The position numbers were made by a program, and so were the translations under genes. Positions 6,264 through 13,820 of a DNA stretch of 33,693 bases are shown here, piece by piece (within the stretch, counting starts at the first letter, position 1; each line of letters begins with the position of its first letter). The notes beneath the pieces were generated by a model. That model was not told the DNA's origin and did no database searches. It saw nothing but the letters and a program-made list of their open reading frames with translations. Location: contig JAUYCY010000050.1 of the NCBI GenBank assembly GCA_030692055.1, forward strand, positions 1 through 33,693. Direction: 5' to 3'. Source of the stretch: Candidatus Omnitrophota bacterium. Its GTDB lineage: Bacteria; Omnitrophota; Koll11; Duberdicusellales; 4484-171.

Positions 6264-9114
6264 CCTGAAACCATATCAAGAAAAAGCGGTTGGCGAGCTT
6301 GTTGCCACAGTTAAAACTCTACTTGAAAAAGAAGGGCAGAAAAAAGTTTGCGTTTTTCAAGCCCCGACCGGCAGCGGAAAAACCATAATGACCGCCAAGT
6401 TTATTGAGGAAATCATCAAGGAATTATCGAATAATGATTTGTGCTTTGTGTGGGTGAGCATTGGCAAGGGCGATTTACATTTGCAGAGCAAGCGTAGTTT
6501 GGAAGAGGTTTTTAGCGGCGCGCCGAGAGTGTCGCTCGTAGAAGAAGAATTTGCAGGCGGGCGTGAACGGATTGTTCGCAATGAGGTTGTTGTGGTGAAT
6601 TGGGAAAAGCTGCGAAGCAAAGACCGCGAAAAGGGCGAATGGAAAAATGTTTTGATGAAAGACGGCGAGAAAATAAACTTTCGCGATGTGATGGAAAAAA
6701 CGAGAGAACAGCGGAAGGTTATTTTGATTATTGACGAGAGCCATATTGGGGCAACCGCGGAGCGAACCAACGAACTACGGGAAGAAATCAACGCTGATGT
6801 TATTTTGGAAATGAGCGCGACGCCAAAAATACAACCTGATCCGCGGGATTTGGCGCGAGGTACAGCCGGATTCATTTTTATTGAACCGAAAGAGGTTATT
6901 GAAGAGGGAATGATAAAGAAAGAACTGATTATTAACGAAAAGATTGACGAAATTACCGGCGATGAAAGCGACTCGCAAGAGGTAGTTTTGGAAGCAGCTT
7001 ACCAAAAGCGGCGGGAATTGAAAAAACTTTTTGAAACCGACGAGAAATCAATAGTCAATCCGCTTGCGCTGGTGCAGGTACCGACTGCGGAAGCAGGAGA
7101 AGACAAAATCAAAGCGGTAAAAGAGTTTTTGTCGCGCAAAGGCATTACCGAGAAAAACGGCAAGCTTGCGATTTGGCTGGCGGACGATAAATCAGCCGCT
7201 TTGGGTCCGAAAAATGAATGGGTCAGAGATTTGGACAACGAAATTGAATTTCTTATTTTTAAACAAGCGATTGATACCGGCTGGGATTGCCCGCGTGCTC
7301 ATGTTCTGGTGAAGTTTCGGGAGTCGCACAGCGAAACATTTGAAATCCAGACTGTCGGGAGAATTTTGCGAATGCCCGAACAGAAACATTACGCGAGCGA
7401 AAATTTGAACATAGGATATATCTATACCAATGTCCAAAGCATTATCGTTAAAAAAGAAGTATACAACCCGAACATCATCAAGCACCTCAAAGGTATTCGC
7501 GTGGCGGAGTATAAGCCAATCAAAATCGTTTCATATTACAAGGCCCGCGCCGATTACGGCGATATTACATCAAGTTTTTCGCCGGTGTTTGAAAAGGTCG
7601 TCTGTGAGCATTTTGGCTTGAAAGGCGATCACACCTTGTTTGCGCAAAATATGGAGAAGTTGGAGCGCGTAGGCATGGTGCTTGATATCAAAAAGTATCA
7701 GCAAGACATCATCGCCAACGCCAAAATTGAAGGCAAGAGTTTTGATGAGATTGAGGGCAAGATTGACTCTGCGGCGCATGCTCGTCTGACTATCGCTGGA
7801 AATGATTTGCAGGCGCTGTTTGAGCAGGTTATTAAAAATAATCTCGGCTCGTTTAAAAATATCAAAAGATCGGTGCCAAAGGTGAAAACGGCAATTTATT
7901 CGTGGTTTAGGAAGTATCTTGGCGCGAAAGAATGGCCGGGAGAAGCAATCCTCGTGCAGATGATTTTCTTGCACAACGGAAATAGGAAAGTATTTGAGAA
8001 GGAAATTTTGGCGAGGGCGATTGAGGTGTATAAGGCGGTGCGCGAAAAAGAAATCAAGAAGCGAGTTGAGGAAAGCGAGCAATGGTATGATCTTGAAATC
8101 GCGTCAGAAAGTTTTTTCAATAAATACGCAGACGAGCTCGTGGAAGCCAAAAAGTATGTCTATAAGCCATGCTATTTGAGTGCGGAGCGATTAGGCCCCG
8201 AAAGGCAGTTTGAGAAGTTTTTGAATGAAAATGCCGGAAAAATAGTTTGGTGGTGGAAGAACGGCGAGAATAAAAACGATTACTTCGGTCTCAAATATGA
8301 GTATCCATCTGGCGTAATTCATACCTTCTACCCCGATTATTTAGTCCAATTCGCTGACGGCAGAATAGGTATCTTTGAAACAAAAGACCAGCGGGATCAA
8401 GACGGCGGTGGTTATACGAAAGCAAAATCCGAAGCTTTGCAGGTTTACCTTAAAGAACACACGAAGAAACACCTGAAACTTTTTGGTGGTATCGCTATCC
8501 AAGTTAATGAAATCTGGAGAATCAATCAGAAGCCGAATTATAACTGGGAAAAATGTCTGCGTAATGATTGGAGTGATTGGCAGGAGATCGACTTTACAAA
8601 ACCTATTGAAAAGTCAGATTTATTCTTCAGCGATATTATTTCAGATGAAGACATAAACGAAAAAGATAAATACTCATCATGCTTGCCGGTTTATTCATTA
8701 CAAGCTGTTGCGACAGCATTTAGAGAACAGCAAAAGCCGGAACTTTTAGGTTGGAAAAAGATTGGTAGCAGAAGAAAACTTGATGAACATATGTTTGTTG
8801 CGCAGGTTGTCGGAAAGTCAATGGAACCCACCATTCGCGATGGTAGTTACTGCATATTCCGCTATGATCAGGGAGGCTCAAGAAATGGCAAGGTTGTGCT
8901 TGTAGAATCACGGCAAGTTACAGATCCTGAAACAAATCAGAAGTTTACCATAAAGCGTTATAGAAGCGAAAAAGAAATGCTTAAAGATGACCAATGGCGC
9001 CATAAAAAGATTACTTTGTTTCCGGACAACAAGGCTTTTAAAGACATAGTCCTGAAAAACGTATCTGGAGATGATTTCAGGGTAGTGGCGGAGTTCTTAG
9101 AAATATTGTCTTGA
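6253..9114 (+). CDS. Type III restriction enzyme Res subunit with C-terminal S24 peptidase-like domain
   Basis: 953 residues. The helicase part has Walker A APTGSGKT (37-44), DESH (161-164) and later helicase motifs such as DTGWDCPRA and QTVGRILRMP. An endonuclease PD-(D/E)xK site follows: PD at 694-695 and ETK at 709-711. Together with Mod it would cleave DNA after ATP-driven translocation or sliding. After about residue 815 comes a domain not usual in Res: VGKSMEPTIRDGSYC with S856, and FTIKRYR with K901. These match the Ser-Lys dyad region of LexA/UmuD S24 peptidases (SM..I..GD and TVKR). No Ala-Gly cleavage site is obvious upstream of S856, so autocleavage is not established. The start overlaps mod, implying coupled translation. 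Confidence 0.9.
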   Translation: MNISLKPYQEKAVGELVATVKTLLEKEGQKKVCVFQAPTGSGKTIMTAKFIEEIIKELSNNDLCFVWVSIGKGDLHLQSKRSLEEVFSGAPRVSLVEEEFAGGRERIVRNEVVVVNWEKLRSKDREKGEWKNVLMKDGEKINFRDVMEKTREQRKVILIIDESHIGATAERTNELREEINADVILEMSATPKIQPDPRDLARGTAGFIFIEPKEVIEEGMIKKELIINEKIDEITGDESDSQEVVLEAAYQKRRELKKLFETDEKSIVNPLALVQVPTAEAGEDKIKAVKEFLSRKGITEKNGKLAIWLADDKSAALGPKNEWVRDLDNEIEFLIFKQAIDTGWDCPRAHVLVKFRESHSETFEIQTVGRILRMPEQKHYASENLNIGYIYTNVQSIIVKKEVYNPNIIKHLKGIRVAEYKPIKIVSYYKARADYGDITSSFSPVFEKVVCEHFGLKGDHTLFAQNMEKLERVGMVLDIKKYQQDIIANAKIEGKSFDEIEGKIDSAAHARLTIAGNDLQALFEQVIKNNLGSFKNIKRSVPKVKTAIYSWFRKYLGAKEWPGEAILVQMIFLHNGNRKVFEKEILARAIEVYKAVREKEIKKRVEESEQWYDLEIASESFFNKYADELVEAKKYVYKPCYLSAERLGPERQFEKFLNENAGKIVWWWKNGENKNDYFGLKYEYPSGVIHTFYPDYLVQFADGRIGIFETKDQRDQDGGGYTKAKSEALQVYLKEHTKKHLKLFGGIAIQVNEIWRINQKPNYNWEKCLRNDWSDWQEIDFTKPIEKSDLFFSDIISDEDINEKDKYSSCLPVYSLQAVATAFREQQKPELLGWKKIGSRRKLDEHMFVAQVVGKSMEPTIRDGSYCIFRYDQGGSRNGKVVLVESRQVTDPETNQKFTIKRYRSEKEMLKDDQWRHKKITLFPDNKAFKDIVLKNVSGDDFRVVAEFLEILS

Positions 9115-9169
9115 TTGAGACGGTAAAAATCAAAGACCGAATTGCCGAGGTTTGGGGTAAACACAGTTT

Positions 9170-9754
9170 ATGAATAAAGACGATATTAAAGAATTACATT
9201 TTATTACTTATATTGAAAATGTGCCTTCGATTATGGCTAATGGAATATTGCCTCGCAATAAAGCCCGAAACTTGACTCTGCGTGATATTTCAGCGGAAGG
9301 GGTTCAAGAACGGCGGAAAAATAAGAAAATACCCGGCACTACTAAAAGTTTGCATGATTATGCTAATTTGTACTTTGATACGCATAATCCTATGCTAAGC
9401 GTAAGAAGAACGGAAAATAATGAAATTTGCATTCTTCGAATTCAGAGTTCGGTTCTCGATATACCAGGGGTTATCGTAACGGATAAGAATGCCGCGAGGG
9501 AATGCTGGTTTAAGACCGTTTCCGAAGGTTTGCCATTATTAAACAAGAATGAAATTTATGCGACCTTTTGGACTGATGTTGATCCGATAAAAGCGTATAA
9601 ACATGCTGGTATTAAGTGCGCAGAAGTTTTAGTACCGGATTGTGTTGGCCCAAATTATATTTTTGGGGCCTATGTTGCTAATAATTTAGCTTTAGATAAA
9701 TTGCGTGCCGTTTCGCAGATAAATGGTATAATAAAATCAGCTATTTTTTTCTGA
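9170..9754 (+). CDS. darT: DarT-like DNA ADP-ribosyltransferase toxin (DUF4433)
   Basis: 194 residues. The N-terminal ELHFITYIENVPSIMANGIL, the LHDYANLYFDTHNPM segment (61-75) and the late AEVLVPD with E152 as probable catalytic glutamate match the DarT/DUF4433 family, which ADP-ribosylates thymidine in single-stranded DNA using NAD+ and stops replication. The length is typical. The gene lies 55 nt after res and 20 nt before a macro-domain gene, which is the DarT-DarG arrangement. It may serve as phage defence or as an addiction module holding the island. The family call is from motifs and neighbour and is strong. Confidence 0.88.
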   Translation: MNKDDIKELHFITYIENVPSIMANGILPRNKARNLTLRDISAEGVQERRKNKKIPGTTKSLHDYANLYFDTHNPMLSVRRTENNEICILRIQSSVLDIPGVIVTDKNAARECWFKTVSEGLPLLNKNEIYATFWTDVDPIKAYKHAGIKCAEVLVPDCVGPNYIFGAYVANNLALDKLRAVSQINGIIKSAIFF

Positions 9755-9774
9755 TTTAACTAAAAAGTATTTCT

Positions 9775-10887
9775 ATGAAGATTTTAATTGGCAATATTTT
9801 TGAATCGGGCGCTCAAACACTGGTTAATACCGTTAATTGCGTTGGGATCATGGGCAAGGGTATCGCAGCGGAGTTTAAGAAGAGATTCCCCAAGATGTTT
9901 GAAGACTACCTCTCTCGTTGTGAACGGAAAGAGGTTAGACCAGGGGTCCCATATTTGTTCAAAGAGTCTATTTTTCCTCCTCAAATTATTAATTTTCCGA
10001 CAAAATCTCATTGGCGAGCAGCTTCTCGTATTGAAGATATCGAAAAAGGGCTGAAAATTATTTCTGAAAAATATAAAGAGTGGGGTGTTGAATCTATCGC
10101 AATACCCCCTCTTGGTTGTGGAAATGGCCAGTTACTTTGGGAATCCGTTGGCCCGTTGATTTACAAATATATGTCTAAGTGGGATATTGCTGTAAAAATG
10201 TATGCGCCATATGATACATCACCAGCGCAATTAACAGTTGATTTCTTGTTGAAAGAATCTCGCTCACGGCAAGTGGGAACGGGCGATGTTGTACTACAAA
10301 AATTGAATCCTGCCTGGGTAGCTTTAACTGAAATCGTTTATCGTATTGAACAGCAAAAATATCATATGCCAGTAGGGCGGACTATATTTCAAAAAATAGC
10401 TTACGTGGCGTCAGTTTTAGGTTTGCCCACTGGTTTAAGCTATGTTAAGGGTTCTTATGGGCCATATTGCCGTGAATTAAATAATGTAAAGAGAAGATTG
10501 GCTAATGCTGGATTGATTCAAGAGCAGAGGTCCGGAAATATGTTTAGAGTACTTCCGGGCCCAGAATATGAAAAGGCTAGGAGTAGAAATCAAGATGATA
10601 TTAAAAAATGGGACACGCTGATAGCTAAAACCGCTGATTTGTTCTTGCGTTTGGATACAAATAAAGCCGAAGTGGTGGCAACTGTTTTATTTGCTGAAAA
10701 AGAATTAAATAAAAATAAGAATATTTCCGAGCAAGGTGTTCTAGATGCAGTTATGCAATGGAAGCAGAAAAGAAGACCGCCCTTAAATAAAGAAGAGGTT
10801 GCTGAAACAATTCGCAACTTGGGTGTTTTGGGATGGTTTAGTTTGGAGCCATCTCACGAATTACCAATTAATGAAAGTGAATTTTAA
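9775..10887 (+). CDS. darG: DarG-like macro-domain antitoxin with C-terminal DarT-binding region
   Basis: 370 residues. Residues 1-150 form a macro domain (KILIGNIFESGAQTLVNTVN, then VGIMGKGIAAEFKKRFP, IPPLGCGNGQL), the ADP-ribosyl hydrolase that removes ADP-ribose from DNA. The C-terminal half (NPAWVALTEIVYRIEQQ, GLPTGLSYVKGSYGPYCREL) matches the extra domain of long DarG antitoxins that binds and neutralises DarT directly. The order toxin then antitoxin with 20 nt spacing is standard. It is the last gene before the right repeat. Confidence 0.87.
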   Translation: MKILIGNIFESGAQTLVNTVNCVGIMGKGIAAEFKKRFPKMFEDYLSRCERKEVRPGVPYLFKESIFPPQIINFPTKSHWRAASRIEDIEKGLKIISEKYKEWGVESIAIPPLGCGNGQLLWESVGPLIYKYMSKWDIAVKMYAPYDTSPAQLTVDFLLKESRSRQVGTGDVVLQKLNPAWVALTEIVYRIEQQKYHMPVGRTIFQKIAYVASVLGLPTGLSYVKGSYGPYCRELNNVKRRLANAGLIQEQRSGNMFRVLPGPEYEKARSRNQDDIKKWDTLIAKTADLFLRLDTNKAEVVATVLFAEKELNKNKNISEQGVLDAVMQWKQKRRPPLNKEEVAETIRNLGVLGWFSLEPSHELPINESEF

Positions 10888-11023
10888 TTAAGCCCTCCCC
10901 TATAGATATTTTCCCCTTAGCAATCGCAGTCGTCTGGCTTCAACCGCCTGCGGCGTTTTACGCAGCGGACTTTGTGCGATTGCCGTACCTCCCCTAAGAA
11001 GAGATAAGTAACAACACCAGATA
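10888..11023. other. Inner flank of the right repeat with a nested hairpin
   Basis: Non-coding. GCAATCGCA (10920-10928) pairs with TGCGATTGC (10975-10983), enclosing a GCCTGCGGC-type inner hairpin. The sequence differs from the inner flank of the left repeat, so repeat homology stops near 11024. Confidence 0.5.
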
Positions 11024-11865
11024 TTTTCCCCGCCGCCAGCCGAAAAGGATTTATTGAAAGAGGAAAAAATTTGCGCAGCTTGGCTCGCCGAAGCTTTAGC
11101 GAAGGCGGCAAGCGCGCCTGCCCGCCTCTGGCGGGAAAGCCCGACCCCGCACCAGAATAAATTCGGTGCGGGGTAAACTCCAGCGGGTGACTGTTCAATG
11201 AGACTTAGCCCCGAGAATTCGGGGCTGTAGCCGAATTAATCCCGACTATTCCGTCGGGAAGGAAGGGTATAAAAACCACGCTACGACTACACAACAGCGA
11301 TGTTCCGCAGGCTCTGCGCGCAGGGGAGCGGAATACGCCGAAGCTTTAGCGAAGGCGGATGGAGCCCGAGCACAGAGACTGCTTGCAATGAGCGAGCGCC
11401 AAGCGAGCGAGCCAGCGCAGCCTCCGCCCAAGGCGGAGCAAGCGGTGGATGCGTCAACCACCAAGCCCGCCCTCCGCCACAAAGCGTTGGCGGACAGGCA
11501 GCGCAGAGTCAGCCTTTGGCTGAGGCGGTACAGATAAAAACCACGCTACGACTACACAACAGCGATGTTCCGCAGGCTCTGAGCGCAGGTAGGCGAAATC
11601 CGAAGGATTGAGCCACGAGCACAGAGACTGCTTCCACTGAGCGAGCGCCAAGCGAGCGAGCCAGCGCAGCCTCCGCCCAAGGCGGAGCAAGCGGTGAATG
11701 CGCCAACCACCAAGCCCGCCGTGCGAAGCATCCCCGAAGGGGCATGCTGAGCCTACCTTTAGGTACAAGGCGGGCGGCACAGATATCACTTCAACATCAA
11801 AAGGAAGGGGGTTTTTTAGAAGCCTGTATAAAACCAACCAAGGGTCAGCCGAATGTCTTAATGTA
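11024..11865. repeat. Right arm of the large inverted repeat
   Basis: Reverse complement of the left arm at 500-1074 with the same chain of hairpins. It is longer because one internal unit is duplicated and because a short GCCTTCGCTAAAGC-type hairpin is inserted (about 11087-11112). The open frames in this stretch, on both strands, run through repeated palindromic DNA with no protein-like composition, so I annotate no genes. Confidence 0.85.
11269..11720. repeat. Tandem duplication inside the right arm
   Basis: A unit starting ATAAAAACCACGCTACGACT and ending CCACCAAGCCCGCC occurs at 11269-11471 and again at 11534-11720. Ends and middle are nearly identical; the section after GCAGGCTCTG differs. 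The left arm has a single, more diverged copy. About 60 nt of different sequence separates the units. Confidence 0.8.
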
Positions 11866-11900
11866 GACTTACGGTGGCCCGGCCTGGCTTGAAAACAGAT

Positions 11901-11929
11901 TTGATTATTGGCAGCCAGCGTGATATACT
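11901..11929 (+). promoter_or_regulatory. Sigma70-type promoter, possibly giving a leaderless transcript
   Basis: TTGATT (11901-11906), a 17-bp spacer and TATACT (11924-11929). The predicted start falls at about 11936, the A of the following ATG, which has no Shine-Dalgarno sequence. Confidence 0.55.
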
Positions 11930-11935
11930 TTTTCT

Positions 11936-12139
11936 ATGAAAGAATCAAAGTTGACAGCCTCGCTCAAAGAAGAACTTCTTTTAATTCATAAAAAAATTAC
12001 CCCCAGGGAACGCCTCAATGCTTTTTTTAGACACTCCCAGCTATTGATGCGCTTATTTGAGGAGGGAGAGGATTATCGCAAGCGTAATATCACCCGTAGA
12101 GTTTTGTTAAATTCTGGTAGAAACAAAAAAATTAAATGA
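11936..12139 (+). CDS. Small basic protein paired with a nucleotidyltransferase
   Basis: A 67-residue basic, helical protein (LKEELLLIHKKITPRERLNAF, then FRHSQLLMRLFEEGEDYRKR). I do not recognise a family. It overlaps the next gene by an ATGA junction, so both are made from one message. A small first gene coupled to a nucleotidyltransferase is a common layout for MNT/AbiEii-type toxin-antitoxin modules, and it could be the partner protein. It lies just outside the right repeat, directly behind a good promoter. Confidence 0.6.
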   Translation: MKESKLTASLKEELLLIHKKITPRERLNAFFRHSQLLMRLFEEGEDYRKRNITRRVLLNSGRNKKIK

Positions 12140-12693
12140 AAGCTAAAAACAGCGGTCAATCTGCCTTGCTACTTCTTGATGTTATTGATGTTCTTTCAAA
12201 AGAAAAAGTACCTTATGCTGTTATCGGTGCGTTTGCTGCATCATTTTACGGCGTTATCCGAGGCAGTATTGATGCCGATGCTATCATTTCTCTTGCTGCG
12301 TCAACTCTGAACGCGCAAGATTTAGTTCGTGTTTTTCATAAATACGGTTTACCTTCCGATTATCGAGAAGGTGATATTGACGACTCTCTGAAAGGCGTAA
12401 TAAAGATAAGAGATAAATACGGTAATCGAGTGGATTTAATAACCGGCATTAAGGGTATGGATGAAGATGTGTTTGAGCGGACAGTAGTTGTTCCTTTTTT
12501 AAAGCATAAAATATACCTTATTGGCCTCGAAGATTTTATCGCTATGAAAATATTTGCCGGCAGCCCCAAAGATATTGAGGATGCTTCTGGAGCATTAAAA
12601 GTTTCCCGGCAAAGCGTTAATGTTGTTCTTTTGAAGAAATTAACGCAAAAATACGGCAAGAGAGAACTAAAGATATTAGAATCTCTGCTATGA
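12136..12693 (+). CDS. Nucleotidyltransferase-fold protein (AbiEii/DUF6036-like)
   Basis: 185 residues. VPYAVIGAFAASFYGVIRGS followed by IDADAI is the nucleotidyltransferase fold core: GS at 43-44, with D46 and D48 as probable metal ligands. RVDLITG supplies a further aspartate, and GLEDFIAMKIFAGSPKDIED is the helix typical of AbiEii/DUF6036-like proteins. Members of this group include toxins that nucleotidylate tRNA or partner proteins. The usual hydrophobic residue between the metal aspartates is Ala here, so activity is uncertain. It is translationally coupled to the small protein upstream. Confidence 0.7.
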   Translation: MKAKNSGQSALLLLDVIDVLSKEKVPYAVIGAFAASFYGVIRGSIDADAIISLAASTLNAQDLVRVFHKYGLPSDYREGDIDDSLKGVIKIRDKYGNRVDLITGIKGMDEDVFERTVVVPFLKHKIYLIGLEDFIAMKIFAGSPKDIEDASGALKVSRQSVNVVLLKKLTQKYGKRELKILESLL

Positions 12694-12701
12694 CGGTATA
12701 A

Positions 12702-12782
12702 ATGGATATTCCGCCGGCCGGACCTGCCTTAAAAGAACTTCTTAAAAACGCCCAAGATAAAAAGTTTGATCAGGTTATATGA
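12702..12782 (+). pseudogene. Fragment of a serine recombinase (resolvase/invertase family)
   Basis: A 26-codon frame, MDIPPAGPALKELLKNAQDK then KFDQVI and a stop. It matches the conserved resolvase segment RPALKELLKDA..GKFD.VIVYKLDRLSR just before the catalytic-domain core, and it is cut there. No other recombinase part is found nearby, so this is a remnant of a lost mobile element. Confidence 0.6.
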
Positions 12783-13069
12783 TGAGCCAGGAAAAAATAG
12801 CTTACTTATTAACTAGGGATGAGTTGAATCTTCTTAGGAGTGTTTTATATTTAGAGCCGGGATTAATTGACAGTATTGAAGGCGCAAAGAAAGAAGGTAA
12901 TCGGTATATAATCAGATTTTGCCCTGATAACATCATGGACGTTTTAGGATCGTTATCCTTTGCAACAGGTTATGTCGAGCCTTATACTGAAAAAGAGAAA
13001 CACCTAAAATTACATGATAAGATTAAAGATGGTTTTATCCGTAATAAGCGTCTGCCTAACCAATCCTAA
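12779..13069 (+). CDS. Small protein of unknown function
   Basis: 96 residues starting MMSQEKIAYLLTRDELNLLR; two ATGs in a row overlap the recombinase fragment's stop. It has a soluble alpha/beta look, with the segment EGNRYIIRFCPDNIMDVLGS suggesting a beta strand followed by a helix, and a basic tail. I do not recognise the family. The codon use is protein-like and similar to its neighbours. It could be a real small hypothetical carried by the same element as the recombinase. Confidence 0.5.
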   Translation: MMSQEKIAYLLTRDELNLLRSVLYLEPGLIDSIEGAKKEGNRYIIRFCPDNIMDVLGSLSFATGYVEPYTEKEKHLKLHDKIKDGFIRNKRLPNQS

Positions 13070-13104
13070 GTAATCACCTCTTCTGTATCCCCCACCAAAA
13101 AATA

Positions 13105-13132
13105 TTACCAAACCCACCCTTTCTGTTATAAT
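13105..13132 (+). promoter_or_regulatory. Putative promoter upstream of the GIY-YIG locus
   Basis: TTACCA (13105-13110), 16 bp, TATAAT (13127-13132). The predicted start is at about 13139-13141, on the GTG of the truncated GIY-YIG copy. Confidence 0.45.
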
Positions 13133-13140
13133 AGCTCCCT

Positions 13141-13209
13141 GTGCGAAGGTTTATTAGAAAAGGGAAATTTTGTGTTTATATTCTAGACAACTCAAATCCG
13201 ACCGCTTAA
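13141..13209 (+). pseudogene. Truncated 5' copy of the GIY-YIG gene
   Basis: The frame GTG... reads (M)RRFIRKGKFCVYIL then DNSNPTA and a stop. It parallels the start of the intact gene downstream, TKRAFTRRGKFYVYIL. The match ends where the palindrome at 13196 begins, so the palindrome appears to have entered or replaced the gene there. Confidence 0.55.
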
Positions 13210-13259
13210 ATATCGGGGTAAATCTTGTTTCACAACATTTACCCCGAAGCGGTTCGGAT
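13196..13259. repeat. Bulged palindrome upstream of the GIY-YIG gene
   Basis: The left arm (13196-13223) and right arm (13237-13259) pair through ATCCGACCGCTT / AAGCGGTTCGGAT and CGGGGTAAAT / ATTTACCCCG. A TAAATAT-like bulge lies on the left side only. The architecture is shared with the palindrome at 13586-13645. Confidence 0.75.
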
Positions 13260-13260
13260 A

Positions 13261-13336
13261 TGGCATTGTAAAATATCATGACGAAAAGAGCGTTTACAAG
13301 GCGAGGTAAGTTCTATGTTTATATTTTACAATGCCA
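13261..13336. repeat. 16-bp inverted repeat around the GIY-YIG start codon
   Basis: TGGCATTGTAAAATAT (13261-13276) directly before the ATG and its exact reverse complement at 13321-13336 inside the gene. In mRNA this would enclose the start codon in a 44-nt loop. Confidence 0.7.
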
Positions 13337-13583
13337 AGATGGCAGCTATTACACCGGACACACCAATGATTTGGAGAGGCGGCTGAAACAGCATAATAGC
13401 GGCAAGGGTGCTTGGTATACAAAACTGAAAGGATATGGAGAGTTTGTTTGGCATAAGGAATACCGGTGTTTTAAGCCTGCGTTTTTGATGGAGAAGAGAA
13501 TAAAAAAATTAACTAGGAAACAGAAGGAATCGCTAGTTGGCGGTAGAAGGTTAGATAGGGTTTTAGCTGAGAGTAGTAAATAG
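13278..13583 (+). CDS. GIY-YIG nuclease family protein
   Basis: 101 residues, the usual size of stand-alone GIY-YIG (UPF0213-like) proteins. FYVYILQCQDGSYYTGHTND has the GIY-like VYI (14-16) and YTG (25-27) strands. R34/R35 in DLERRLKQHN and E73 in FLMEKRIKK are the expected catalytic Arg and Glu. The fold cleaves DNA; the natural role of these small proteins is poorly known. The gene sits between two palindromes of like architecture and has a truncated copy of its start upstream, which suggests it moves or duplicates together with the palindromes. Confidence 0.88.
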   Translation: MTKRAFTRRGKFYVYILQCQDGSYYTGHTNDLERRLKQHNSGKGAWYTKLKGYGEFVWHKEYRCFKPAFLMEKRIKKLTRKQKESLVGGRRLDRVLAESSK

Positions 13584-13585
13584 GT

Positions 13586-13645
13586 CCGGGCACCTAAATA
13601 CCGGGTTAAATTCTCCTAAAGATAATTTAACCCGGGGTGCCTCGG
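13586..13645. repeat. Bulged palindrome downstream of the GIY-YIG gene
   Basis: CCGGGCACC (13586-13594) pairs with GGTGCCTCGG, and CCGGGTTAAATT (13601-13612) with AATTTAACCCGG (13624-13635). CTAAATA is left as a one-sided bulge, as in 13196-13259. It could also stop transcription. Confidence 0.75.
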
Positions 13646-13808
13646 GCATGGCCGCTTTGCGGCCAGATAAAGTGCTTGTCGCAGCAAAGAAATAAATGGT
13701 CTGGCTGCCTGTATACTGGGAAAATCTCACGCTCTTCGAGCAGGATATTTTCCCAGAGCAGCTCAGACACGGCCGCAAAATAAATTTGCGGCCAGATAAA
13801 GTGTTAGC
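13646..13808. repeat. Repeat-rich spacer before miaB
   Basis: GCGGCCAGATAAAGTG occurs at 13659-13674 and 13788-13803. Between them lies a hairpin with arms CTGGGAAAAT (13716-13725) and ATTTTCCCAG (13747-13756) and an inner GCTCTTCGAGC. Both direct copies can be read as LRPDKVL followed by a short tail. No gene is seen. Confidence 0.6.
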
Positions 13809-13820
13809 GGAGGCTGGGAA

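Noticed and set aside
6357..8150. Long minus-strand frames opposite res (up to 172 codons)
   Set aside because: Shadows of the res coding strand with no recognisable motifs or start signals.
1563..10887. Prophage or integrative element with integrase
   Set aside because: No integrase, structural phage genes, attachment duplications or conjugation genes are visible; only the excisionase-like protein hints at one.
500..11865. CRISPR array
   Set aside because: The repeats are long, few, inverted and hairpin-rich; there are no short regularly spaced direct repeats and no cas genes.
10917..11892. Open frames of 64-127 codons in the right repeat region
   Set aside because: Same reason; the minus-strand frame beginning MNSHPLEFTPHRIYS mirrors one in the left arm purely through the inverted repeat.
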